The notes: a model not told the origin generated them from the letters alone. 8,666 nucleotides of DNA from Actinomycetota bacterium (GCA_013696595.1 JACCYG010000329.1:1-8666), one strand, 5' to 3'; numbered from the stretch's first letter, positions 1 through 5,910 are shown. Translations and numbers: made by a program.

Positions 1-509
1 GCTCGATCAAGAGCGCAGTCGGCATCGGCAGCCTCCTCATGGACGGGATCGGCGACACGTTGCGCGTCTCGCTCACGGCCGACCCGGTCGAGGAAGTCAA
101 GGTTGCCTGGGAAATCCTGAAGTCCCTCGGCCTGCGCGAGCGGGGGCCGGTCATGATCGCCTGCCCTTCGTGCGGACGCGACAACGTGGGCGTCCAGAGC
201 CTGGCCGAGGCCGTCGAAGAGCGTCTCCACGGTTATCCGCAGGCCTTCGAGGTCGCCGTGATGGGCTGCGCGGTGAACGGGCCGGGGGAGGCCGGCGACG
301 CGGACTTCGGCATCGCGGGCGGCCGCGACACGGGCTTCGTCTACGCGCACGGCCGCGTGCTCAAGAAGGTCTCGTCCGACATTCTCGTCGACGAGCTCTT
401 CCACGAGATCGACCAGTGGATCGCGGCCGGGATGGTACGGCCGAAGCGCCTGAAGCTTGCGAAGCCGGCCGCTCTCATGATGGCCGAGGCCGCGCAGCGG
501 CCGGTCTAG
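1..509 (+). CDS. ispG: 4-hydroxy-3-methylbut-2-enyl diphosphate synthase, C-terminal part (5' end outside window)
   Basis: IspG (GcpE) is the cytoplasmic [4Fe-4S] enzyme that reductively opens 2-C-methyl-D-erythritol 2,4-cyclodiphosphate to HMBPP in the MEP isoprenoid pathway. The reading frame is open from base 3, so about 168 C-terminal codons are visible of a usual 360-400. The run GIGDTLRVSLTADP is typical of the end of its TIM-barrel domain. The cluster ligands are present: CPSC (Cys codons at 162 and 171), then GCAVNGPGE (Cys at 267, Glu at 288). The seven-residue Cys-to-Glu distance matches the Cys/Glu ligand set known for E. coli IspG. The stop is TAG at 507-509, 8 bp before proS. In many actinobacteria dxr, a site-2 protease gene and ispG precede proS, so dxr and rseP are expected just upstream (inference). 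Confidence 0.96.
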   Translation, partial: SIKSAVGIGSLLMDGIGDTLRVSLTADPVEEVKVAWEILKSLGLRERGPVMIACPSCGRDNVGVQSLAEAVEERLHGYPQAFEVAVMGCAVNGPGEAGDADFGIAGGRDTGFVYAHGRVLKKVSSDILVDELFHEIDQWIAAGMVRPKRLKLAKPAALMMAEAAQRPV

Positions 510-517
510 GCGAGGCC

Positions 518-2197
518 GTGCGCGCCTCCCAGCTCTTCATACCGACGCTCCGGGAGGATCCCGGGGATGCAGAGGCGGCGAGCCACCGGCTGCTCGTTCG
601 CGGCGGGTTCGTCCGCCAGGTGGCGGCGGGGCTCTGGACGTTTCTCCCACTCGGCTGGCGTGTCCACGAGAAGATCGTGCAGATCGTCCGCGCGGAGATG
701 GATGCGACCGGCTGCCAGGAGATGTTCATGCCGGTCGTGACTCCCGCAGAGCTCTGGCAGCGGACGGGCCGCTACGACATTCCGGAGCTCTGGAAGGTTC
801 AGGACCGTCTCGAGCGGCCGTTCGTGCTTGCGATGACGCACGAGGAGACAGTGACTTTTCACGCGCGCGAGCTGCGCTCCTACCGCGACCTGCCGCAGAT
901 GCTCTACCACTTCCAGACGAAGGTGCGCGACGAGCCTCGCCCGCGCGCGGGCCTACTGCGCGTGCGCGAGTTCGTCATGAAGGACGCGTACTCGTTCGAC
1001 CGCGACGAGGAAGGCCTCGAGCGGAGCTTCCGCCTGCAAGAGGCCGCGTACCATCGGATCTTCGAGCGCTGCGGCCTTGAGGTTTACGCCGTTCAGGCGG
1101 AGTCGGGGATGATGGGCGGGAGCGAGTCGGCGGACTTCCTCGCGCCCTCGGGCTCGGGCGAGAACACGCTCGTCACGTGCGAGAAAGGCGACTATTCGGC
1201 CGACCTCGAGATCGCACACGGCGTGCCGCGCGCACCCGAGTTCCCCGAATCCTTCGATGCTCCCGATGCGGTGGAGACGCCCGGCGTAACGACCATCGAA
1301 GCGCTCGCGGAGCTTCTCGGCGTCGACACCGCGGCTACTTCGAAGGCGATGCCCGTCGTGAAGACGGACGGAACGCTCGTGCTCGGTCTCGTTCGGGGCG
1401 ACGACCGCCTCGACGAAGCGAAGCTCGCGGCGGTGGTTGGCTCGGCTGTCCGGCCGGCGACCGAGGAGGAGATCAGAAACACCTTCGGCGCCGACCCCGG
1501 CTCAGTGGGGCCCCTCGGATTCTCGGGCGAGGTGCTTGCCGACGAGACGTTGCGAAACGGGCAATTCGTCGCGGGCGCAAACCGGACCGGGTGGCATCTC
1601 CGCGGAGTCGAGCACGGACGAGACTTCGAGGCGCGCTTCGCCGACATCCGCCAGGCGAAGGAAGGCGACGCGTGCCCGCGCTGCGGAGGCAGACTCGGCT
1701 TCCAGACGGCGATCGAGATCGGCCACATCTTCAAGCTTGGGACGTTCTATTCCGAGCCGCTCGGCGCCAAGTTCTTGGACGAGGAGGGCCAGGAGCGTCC
1801 GATCCTCATGGGGAGCTACGGCATCGGCCCCGGCCGTGTCATGGCCGCCGCGGTCGAGCAGAACCACGATGAGCATGGAATCGCGTGGCCACGAGCGCTT
1901 GCGCCGTACGATGTCCATGTCGTGGCGATCGGTGCAGCCGGGGCCGAGGCCGTCGAAACGGCCGAGCGCCTCGCAGGCGAGCTGGAAGAAAACGGGGCGT
2001 CTGTTCTCCTCGACGACCGCGATCAGCGGCCGGGCGAGAAGTTCGCCGGCGCCGACCTGATCGGATGCCCGACGCGCGTCACGGTTGGGAAAAAGACGCT
2101 CGAGGACGGCCGCGTCGACGTCCTCGTTCGGGCGGGCCGGGTCGAGGAGCGCGTTCCGGTCGAGGATCTCGCCGGGCAAGTCGGGAGCCCGGCCTGA
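518..2197 (+). CDS. proS: prolyl-tRNA synthetase, bacterial type with INS editing domain
   Basis: Charges tRNA-Pro with proline in the cytoplasm; the bacterial form also hydrolyses Ala-tRNA-Pro. The predicted protein has 559 residues, close to the usual 565-575. The GTG start is chosen because VRASQLFIPTL is the canonical ProRS N-terminus and nothing upstream in this frame looks like protein; a GAGG lies just before it. Class II motif 2 is around residues 132-155 (FQTKVRDEPRPRAGLLRVREF). The inserted YbaK-like editing domain spans roughly 225-385 and includes Lys276 in TSKAMP, which aligns with the E. coli editing Lys279. A CPRC pair (386/389) follows. Motif 3 is GSYGIGPGR from 432, and the anticodon-binding domain fills about 460-559. 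The gene begins 8 bp after ispG, and its TGA overlaps the ATG of the next gene, so the three are probably co-transcribed. The editing domain looks intact. Confidence 0.97.
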   Translation: MRASQLFIPTLREDPGDAEAASHRLLVRGGFVRQVAAGLWTFLPLGWRVHEKIVQIVRAEMDATGCQEMFMPVVTPAELWQRTGRYDIPELWKVQDRLERPFVLAMTHEETVTFHARELRSYRDLPQMLYHFQTKVRDEPRPRAGLLRVREFVMKDAYSFDRDEEGLERSFRLQEAAYHRIFERCGLEVYAVQAESGMMGGSESADFLAPSGSGENTLVTCEKGDYSADLEIAHGVPRAPEFPESFDAPDAVETPGVTTIEALAELLGVDTAATSKAMPVVKTDGTLVLGLVRGDDRLDEAKLAAVVGSAVRPATEEEIRNTFGADPGSVGPLGFSGEVLADETLRNGQFVAGANRTGWHLRGVEHGRDFEARFADIRQAKEGDACPRCGGRLGFQTAIEIGHIFKLGTFYSEPLGAKFLDEEGQERPILMGSYGIGPGRVMAAAVEQNHDEHGIAWPRALAPYDVHVVAIGAAGAEAVETAERLAGELEENGASVLLDDRDQRPGEKFAGADLIGCPTRVTVGKKTLEDGRVDVLVRAGRVEERVPVEDLAGQVGSPA

Positions 2198-2496
2198 TGG
2201 CGCGCCGCCGCCGCCGCTACAGCGGCGGGCCGTTCGGGGACTCCGTGAGCGACCTCATGGCCGACGGCGGCACGACGTACCGCGTGCTCGCCGAGCGGAC
2301 GGGCTTGTCCGCGGGGTACCTGAACCACCTCGTGCACGGCAATCGGCCTGTCCCGTCGAACGAGGTGATCGGCGTACTCGCCAAGGCGCTCGGGGTCGAC
2401 GCCGACTATTTCCTCGAGTACCGCGTGCGGGCGATCACCGAGAAGCTCGAGGCGTCGCCCGAGCTCGCCGACCGCCTGTACAAGCGCTACGGCTAG
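2197..2496 (+). CDS. small XRE-family helix-turn-helix protein coupled to proS
   Basis: A 99-residue protein. Residues about 28-75 form a Cro/C1-type (XRE) fold: TYRVLAERTGLSAGYLNHLV is the helix-turn-helix with the usual LAERTGLS..YL pattern, followed by GNRPVPSNEVIGVLAKAL and VDADYFLEYR, the standard end of the five-helix domain. The N-terminus is a basic run (MARRRRRY) and the C-terminus a short charged helix ending ELADRLYKRYG. There is no enzymatic or ligand-binding domain, so it is most likely a DNA-binding regulator; the target is unknown. Its ATG shares the A of the proS stop (TGATG), and GGGAG at 2183-2187 gives a 9-nt Shine-Dalgarno spacing, indicating translational coupling to proS. 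Its TAG overlaps, in a CTAG palindrome, the TAG of the convergent small gene. Confidence 0.9.
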   Translation: MARRRRRYSGGPFGDSVSDLMADGGTTYRVLAERTGLSAGYLNHLVHGNRPVPSNEVIGVLAKALGVDADYFLEYRVRAITEKLEASPELADRLYKRYG

Positions 2497-2645
2497 GGCT
2501 CGTCCTCCGACGCGGCGTCGCCGAGGTCGTCGACTCCGAGCCCGGCGAGGTCGGTGGAGTCGCCGTTCAGCGTCGACATCGCCTTGCGGTCGGACAGCTC
2601 CTCGCCGCCCAGGGCCTCGAGCTCCTCGTCCGAGAACTCCGTCAT
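2493..2645 (-). CDS. 50-residue highly acidic protein of unknown function
   Basis: I do not recognise this gene. The predicted product MTEFSDEELEALGGEELSD... ends in ASEDEP, with 16 Asp/Glu against two basic residues (Arg20, Lys21, in a central LSDRKAMSTL segment). It has no signal peptide, membrane segment or cysteine. It is probably real because all but one of its 50 sense codons end in G or C, the bias of the neighbouring real genes. The frame stays open upstream to 2813, but that extension crosses the tRNA gene and reads as non-protein, so ATG at 2643-2645 is chosen; GGGAAG ends 5 nt before it. The stop overlaps the XRE gene stop by 4 bp. The acidic N-terminus followed by a small polar tail could suit a partner-binding microprotein or a leader-like peptide; this is speculation. 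Confidence 0.62.
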   Translation of the reverse strand: MTEFSDEELEALGGEELSDRKAMSTLNGDSTDLAGLGVDDLGDAASEDEP

Positions 2646-2737
2646 CGGGTCTTCCCGCTCGGCCACGCGCCTCCGCTCGCTTACAGGTCGACCCCAAGTT
2701 CCGTTCCTCGGCGGCGGGCCGCTCAAACCTCCTGCGG

Positions 2738-2743
2738 TATCGT
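2738..2743 (+). promoter_or_regulatory. candidate -10 box for tRNA-Pro
   Basis: TATCGT fits the TANNNT -10 pattern and lies 10 nt before the mature tRNA 5' end. It would give a pre-tRNA leader of only about 4 nt. I see no convincing -35 box at the expected distance, so this is a weak call. Confidence 0.35.
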
Positions 2744-2753
2744 GTGGAGGTCG

Positions 2754-2828
2754 CGGGGCGTGGCGCAGCCTGGTTAGCGCGCTAGTCTGGGGGACTAGAG
2801 GTCCCGAGTTCAAATCTCGGCGCCCCGA
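2754..2828 (+). tRNA. tRNA-Pro (anticodon GGG)
   Basis: A complete cloverleaf can be folded. The acceptor stem CGGGGCG (2754-2760) pairs with CGCCCCG (2821-2827), with discriminator A at 2828. The D stem GCGC pairs with GCGC (2763-2766/2777-2780) around AGCCTGGTTA. The anticodon stem CTAGT pairs with ACTAG (2782-2786/2794-2798) around CTGGGGG, which puts anticodon GGG at 2789-2791. The T stem CCGAG pairs with CTCGG around TTCAAAT. The C1-G72 pair and the A73 discriminator are bacterial tRNA-Pro identity features. CCA is not encoded, so it must be added after transcription. The tRNA reads CCC and CCU codons and is a substrate of the ProRS encoded 556 bp upstream. Confidence 0.96.
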
Positions 2829-2850
2829 CTCGGAACACGGCGAAAGAAGA

Positions 2851-2869
2851 GAGGGAGCCCGGCTCTCTC
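2851..2869 (+). terminator. hairpin downstream of tRNA-Pro, possible terminator
   Basis: GAGGGAG (2851-2857) pairs with CTCTCTC (2863-2869) around CCCGG, giving 7 bp with one G-T wobble, 22 nt after the tRNA 3' end. No T-run follows on the + strand; on the minus strand a pyrimidine-rich TCTTCTTTC follows, but no minus-strand gene ends here. It may be a factor-assisted terminator or simply a processing structure. The remaining 2870-2964 sequence before proC shows nothing I can name. Confidence 0.3.
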
Positions 2870-2973
2870 ACCTCGGCGGCTGCGACTCTCGACAAGGATG
2901 TCCGCGCTCCCTCTTCCGGAGTCCCATCGGCACGAGGCGACGAAACCTTGTAGCCCTCGATCCAGGGAGGCGC

Positions 2974-2979
2974 TACTGT
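2974..2979 (+). promoter_or_regulatory. candidate -10 box of proC, leaderless-type
   Basis: TACTGT (TANNNT pattern, within GCTACTGT) ends 7 nt before the proC ATG at 2987. Transcription would then begin at or next to the start codon, giving a leaderless mRNA. GGGAGG at 2965-2970 lies 16 nt from the ATG, too far for an ordinary Shine-Dalgarno site, which supports this reading. No clear -35 box is seen. Confidence 0.5.
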
Positions 2980-2986
2980 CTCCGGG

Positions 2987-3799
2987 ATGAGTAGGAAGAT
3001 CGCGATTCTCGGGGCCGGCAAGATTGGCGAGGCGCTCGTCGCTGGCCTCGTGTCCTCCGGATGGCGCAAGCCGTCGGAGATCGTGGCGACGGCTCGAAGC
3101 GACGAGCGGCTCGAGGCGCTGCGCGAGCGCTACGGCGTCGAGACGACGCGCTCGAACGTCGACGCGGCCCGGGATGCCTCCGTGGTTGTCATCGCCGTGA
3201 AGCCGCAGGACATCGAGGAGCTCCTACGCGAGCTTGCAGGGGCTCTCGAGCCGTCGCAGACGATTCTGTCCATCGCGGCCGCGATCCCGACCGCGCTGAT
3301 CGAACGCCACCTCGGCGCCCAGATTCCCGTCGTTCGCGCGATGCCGAACACCCCTGCCGCAGTTCACGAGGGCATGGCGGGACTTTCGGCCGGCGCGCAT
3401 GCTGCGGAGGAGGACATGGCCCGAGCGGAGGAGGTCCTCTCGCACCTGGGCCGCTCGGTGCGGGTCGCAGAGAGCTACATGGACGCGGTCACGGCCGTTT
3501 CGGGCTCGGGCCCGGCTTACTTCGCGCTTCTCGCCGAGTCCATGATCGAGGCGGGCATCCTCCTCGGGCTGTCGAGGGAGATCTCGACCGACCTTGTCGT
3601 CCAGACCATGCTCGGCACCGCGAAGCTCCTCCGCGACGAGAAGATGCACCCTGTGGAGCTCCGCGAAATGGTTACGTCGCCCGGAGGGACGACGATCGCG
3701 GCGATTCGCGAGCTCGAGCAGGCAGGAGTCCGGGCCGCGTTTCTGAACGCGATTCAGGCGGCGATGAAGCGCTCGAAGGAGCTAGCGGAGGGCGGTTAG
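2987..3799 (+). CDS. proC: pyrroline-5-carboxylate reductase
   Basis: Reduces 1-pyrroline-5-carboxylate to L-proline with NAD(P)H, the last step of proline synthesis, in the cytoplasm. The protein has 270 residues, the normal family size. The Rossmann fold begins at the N-terminus with ILGAGKIGEA (G9-x-G11-x-x-G14). Further family marks are AVKPQD, RAMPNTPAAV, VSGSGPAYF (residues 171-179, in the helical dimerisation domain) and the C-terminal signature HPVELREMVTSPGGTTIAAI (residues 221-240). ATG 2987 is chosen because MSRKIAILGAG is the usual N-terminus. The gene appears to have its own leaderless promoter and follows tRNA-Pro by 158 bp. Its last 18 bp overlap the tail of the convergent peptidase gene. 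No defect is visible. Confidence 0.97.
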   Translation: MSRKIAILGAGKIGEALVAGLVSSGWRKPSEIVATARSDERLEALRERYGVETTRSNVDAARDASVVVIAVKPQDIEELLRELAGALEPSQTILSIAAAIPTALIERHLGAQIPVVRAMPNTPAAVHEGMAGLSAGAHAAEEDMARAEEVLSHLGRSVRVAESYMDAVTAVSGSGPAYFALLAESMIEAGILLGLSREISTDLVVQTMLGTAKLLRDEKMHPVELREMVTSPGGTTIAAIRELEQAGVRAAFLNAIQAAMKRSKELAEGG

Positions 3800-4702
3800 C
3801 GGGTTCGTCGCGGCGCCGCGGTACCGGACTTCGAAGTGGAGATGCGGTCCGAAGGCGTGGCCGGTCGCTCCGACCGCGCCGAGGCGCGAGCCTCTCGACA
3901 CGTGCTGACCGCGGCTGACGGCGATGCGCGACAGGTGTGCGTACCAGGTGTAGACGCCGGCGCCGTGGCGGACGACGACGAAGTACCCGTAGCCGCCGTT
4001 GTCCCAGCCGGCGATGCGTACGCGGCCGGAGCGGGCCGCGCGAACGGCCGCTCCGTATCCGGCCGTGTAGTCGAGCCCGGTGTGGAAGCGTGAGCCCCGC
4101 GGGCCAAAGCGATCGCCCACCGGAGCGGGGATCGGACTAGAGACCGGAAGGGGCGAGGTCGGCAGGGGCGAGCGAAGCGCGCGAAGGGTCGCCGGGCCCG
4201 CGACGCCGTCGACGCCTAGGCGCGCGAACCACTGGAAGCGCCTGAGCGCGCGATCCGTGCGCGCGCCGAACGCGCCGTCCATCGTCCCGGAGGGAAACCC
4301 GTGCCAGGCGAGCATGAACTGGAGCTGGGAGACGTCCCACCCGACGAGCCCCTGGCGCATGGCTCGGCGGCCGAGCAGCGGTCGGCCGAGACGACCGAGC
4401 GCAAGCCGCGTTCTGGGGCCGACCACGCCGTCGACGGCGAGGCCCGAGCGCCACTGCAGGCGGCGCACTCCACGCGCCGTTCCCGGCCCCCAGAGGCCGT
4501 CGATTGTGCCCGCGTAGAGCCCGCGCGCCTTGAGACCGACCTGAATCGCCGCCGTACGGGGACTGCCCATCGCAGCCGCGCTTTGCGGGAACACGAGCAG
4601 GCCGGCGGCGACGAGCCCGAAAAGCGCGAGCAGCCGCAGGCGCCCGCAACGCGAATTTTGGTTCCTGTTCGACCTCATTTCCCCCACCGGCGAACCAGCC
4701 AC
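3782..4702 (-). CDS. secreted M23 metallopeptidase with two peptidoglycan-binding repeats
   Basis: A probable cell-wall hydrolase acting outside the membrane on peptidoglycan cross-bridges. It is 306 residues from GTG 4702; alternative starts are GTG 4687 and ATG 4678, and Shine-Dalgarno spacing does not settle the choice. A signal peptide is evident: basic RSNRNQNSRCGRLR, hydrophobic LLALFGLVAAGLLVF, then QSAAA for cleavage near residue 44. Two peptidoglycan_binding_1 repeats follow (about 48-104 and 118-176), each with a DG.WG/FG..T..A/GVRR.Q pattern and VDGV.GP.T. A Pro/Ser linker (177-196) leads to the M23 (lysostaphin/LytM) domain. That domain has the zinc motif HTGLD (His207, Asp211), His256 in YAHLS, and HLHFE (His287, His289), so all catalytic residues are present. 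The stop overlaps convergent proC by 18 bp, and hutF lies 50 bp upstream on the same strand. It may instead be a non-lytic regulator, but the intact zinc site argues for activity. Confidence 0.92.
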   Translation of the reverse strand: MAGSPVGEMRSNRNQNSRCGRLRLLALFGLVAAGLLVFPQSAAAMGSPRTAAIQVGLKARGLYAGTIDGLWGPGTARGVRRLQWRSGLAVDGVVGPRTRLALGRLGRPLLGRRAMRQGLVGWDVSQLQFMLAWHGFPSGTMDGAFGARTDRALRRFQWFARLGVDGVAGPATLRALRSPLPTSPLPVSSPIPAPVGDRFGPRGSRFHTGLDYTAGYGAAVRAARSGRVRIAGWDNGGYGYFVVVRHGAGVYTWYAHLSRIAVSRGQHVSRGSRLGAVGATGHAFGPHLHFEVRYRGAATNPLTALR

Positions 4703-4752
4703 CTAAGGCCCCATCGGCATTCGGACCGGGGAACTTGAGTCCGTAGGGCGCG

Positions 4753-5766
4753 CTAGGCGGAAACGACGACGTCGGCGCCGCAGCCGAAGACGAGCGCAGC
4801 CGGCACGTCGCCGCGAGCTACGCCCGCGAGCGAGCGGTGCGCGAGATCGACCTCCATTCGCGGCCACTCGGCGAGGCCGAGGGAGGCCGCTCCGTAGCTC
4901 GACCCGATCTCGAGCAGCGTCTCAGGAGGGATGACGTTCCGCCGAAGCTCCCGACGCCGCGCGATTCCCTCGACCTCGCGCAGCTCTTCCAGGGGGTCGA
5001 TCCGGACGTTCGAGTCCGAACCGATGCAGAGCTCGATTCCGCGCGCAACGATCCGCTCGACGGGCAGAAAGCCGTCGCCGAGGCTCGCTTCCGTGGTGGG
5101 GCAAGCGCAGATCCGTGCCCCAGCGTCCGCGAGAAGGTCGAGCTCATGGTCGTTCGCGTGGGTCGCGTGGATGACGGTCGTGCGCGCCCCGAGGCAGCCG
5201 GTCTCAGCCAGGAGCTCGATGGGACGGACGCCGTGCTCCGCCAGGCACTCCTCGATCTCGCGCGGCTGCTCGTCCGCGTGGACATGGAGGACGAGACTCT
5301 CCCGGTCTGCGTAGCGCCCGAGCTCCTCGAGCCACTCGCGCGGGCAGGCGCGCACCGAGTGGGGGGCAATCCCGACCTGGGCGCCGCGCGCGCGAAGTCC
5401 CTCCACGTCAGCGAGATAGGCGGCAACGGACACCTGGCGGAACCGCTCCAGGCCGCCCCGGGCGTACGCGACGTAGACGAGGACGAGCTCGATCCCGGCC
5501 TCCGCGGCGGCCTCCACGGCCGCCTCGGCCTCGGCGAGCCCGACGTAGTGGAACTCACCGACCGCCGTGTACCCGGCGGCCCGCATCTCGTGGTACGTGG
5601 CCGCGTAGTCCGTTCGCACGTCGCCCGGGGACAGCTTCTCCGCAATCTCGAGCATGGAGTCGCGCCAGGCCCAGAAGTCGCCACCTTCGGCGCGCCCCCG
5701 CATCCGGCGTTGGAACGCGTGGCTGTGCGCGTTCACGAACCCCGGCAAGGAGAGCCGCTCGGCCAC
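4753..5766 (-). CDS. hutF: HutF-type amidohydrolase (formimidoylglutamate deiminase family), N-terminally short
   Basis: HutF converts N-formimidoyl-L-glutamate to N-formyl-L-glutamate plus ammonia in histidine degradation. This 337-residue TIM-barrel protein carries the metal set: His14 and His16 (NAHSHAFQR), His163 (HVHADEQ), a HATH motif at 200-203 and Asp251 (GSDSN). Residues I recall as contacting ligand in Pseudomonas HutF appear at matching spacing: Ser6, Gln19, Tyr74, His136 with Arg139 (APHSVRA), and Glu166. The family is normally about 450 residues; here the N-terminal beta-sandwich half is absent and the C-terminus is trimmed (ends ADVVVSA). The start is GTG 5766. An in-frame TAG at 5779-5781 rules out a longer N-terminus, and the 144-bp upstream region does not read as the missing domain. 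The specificity call is by motif; a related deaminase is possible. No other hut gene is in view. Confidence 0.8.
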   Translation of the reverse strand: MAERLSLPGFVNAHSHAFQRRMRGRAEGGDFWAWRDSMLEIAEKLSPGDVRTDYAATYHEMRAAGYTAVGEFHYVGLAEAEAAVEAAAEAGIELVLVYVAYARGGLERFRQVSVAAYLADVEGLRARGAQVGIAPHSVRACPREWLEELGRYADRESLVLHVHADEQPREIEECLAEHGVRPIELLAETGCLGARTTVIHATHANDHELDLLADAGARICACPTTEASLGDGFLPVERIVARGIELCIGSDSNVRIDPLEELREVEGIARRRELRRNVIPPETLLEIGSSYGAASLGLAEWPRMEVDLAHRSLAGVARGDVPAALVFGCGADVVVSA

Positions 5767-5775
5767 GGCGCGGCG

Positions 5776-5781
5776 AGGCTA
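5776..5781 (-). promoter_or_regulatory. candidate -10 box of hutF
   Basis: On the minus strand TAGCCT (TANNNT pattern) ends 9 nt before the hutF GTG, implying a leader of about 2 nt or none. No Shine-Dalgarno sequence is present between it and the start. The -35 region has no recognisable hexamer and abuts the 10-bp tandem repeats at 5803-5822. Confidence 0.4.
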
Positions 5782-5802
5782 TCAGGGCCGTATCCCGGTG
5801 CT

Positions 5803-5822
5803 TGGCACCGTGTGGCACCGTG
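5803..5822. repeat. perfect tandem 10-bp repeat (TGGCACCGTG x2), hutF side of the divergent region
   Basis: TGGCACCGTG occurs twice with no gap (5803-5812, 5813-5822). Its proximal edge is 21 bp upstream of the predicted hutF -10 box. The first copy also forms an inverted repeat with CGGTGC at 5796-5801 (CGGTGC-TTG-GCACCG). One helical turn between copies suggests a protein-binding site. Confidence 0.6.
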
Positions 5823-5853
5823 ACGGCCCGGAGACAGTCGTCTGCACGCCGGA

Positions 5854-5873
5854 TTGGCCCGGCTTGGCCCGCC
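5854..5873. repeat. near-perfect tandem 10-bp repeat (TTGGCCCGGC/TTGGCCCGCC), phosphatidyltransferase side
   Basis: Two adjacent 10-bp units (5854-5863, 5864-5873) differ at one base. They resemble the repeats at 5803-5822 (shared TGGCmC core) in the same orientation. The proximal edge is 22 bp upstream of the predicted -10 box of the phosphatidyltransferase gene. Confidence 0.55.
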
Positions 5874-5895
5874 AGCTTCACTGAGCCGCCGGGGC

Positions 5896-5901
5896 TACCA
5901 T
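5896..5901 (+). promoter_or_regulatory. candidate -10 box of the CDP-alcohol phosphatidyltransferase gene, leaderless-type
   Basis: TACCAT (within GGCTACCAT) ends 6 nt before GTG 5908 and 9 nt before ATG 5911, with no Shine-Dalgarno sequence between. The arrangement repeats that at proC, so a leaderless or nearly leaderless transcript is likely. No clear -35 hexamer. Confidence 0.5.
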
Positions 5902-5910
5902 TTCCCGGTG

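Noticed and set aside
1192..1734. Long minus-strand open frames inside proS (also 1502-2179)
   Set aside because: Low-complexity Ser/Arg/Ala-rich products antisense to an intact, well-conserved synthetase.
2197..2645. XRE protein plus small acidic protein as a toxin-antitoxin module
   Set aside because: The genes are convergent rather than an operon, the XRE gene is tied to proS, and the small protein shows no toxin features.
2696..2702. ECF-sigma -35 element (GGAACTT on the minus strand) for the acidic protein gene
   Set aside because: No matching -10 (GTC or GTT type) 15-18 bp downstream.
2754..2828. tRNA-Pro as an integration (att) site
   Set aside because: I see no repeated copy of its 3' end, no integrase and no change in composition nearby.
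2554..2994. Open frames running through the tRNA on either strand, including an N-terminal extension of the acidic protein to 2813
   Set aside because: They cross a complete tRNA cloverleaf, and the extension is not protein-like compared with the G/C-ended core.
4837..5823. 328-residue open frame on the + strand opposite hutF
   Set aside because: Lies antisense to a gene with full catalytic motifs; long open antisense frames are expected at this GC content and the product shows no domain.
5803..5830. Sigma-54 promoter, because TGGCAC matches the -24 element
   Set aside because: The -12 TTGC element is not at the required spacing for either copy, and actinobacteria generally lack sigma-54.
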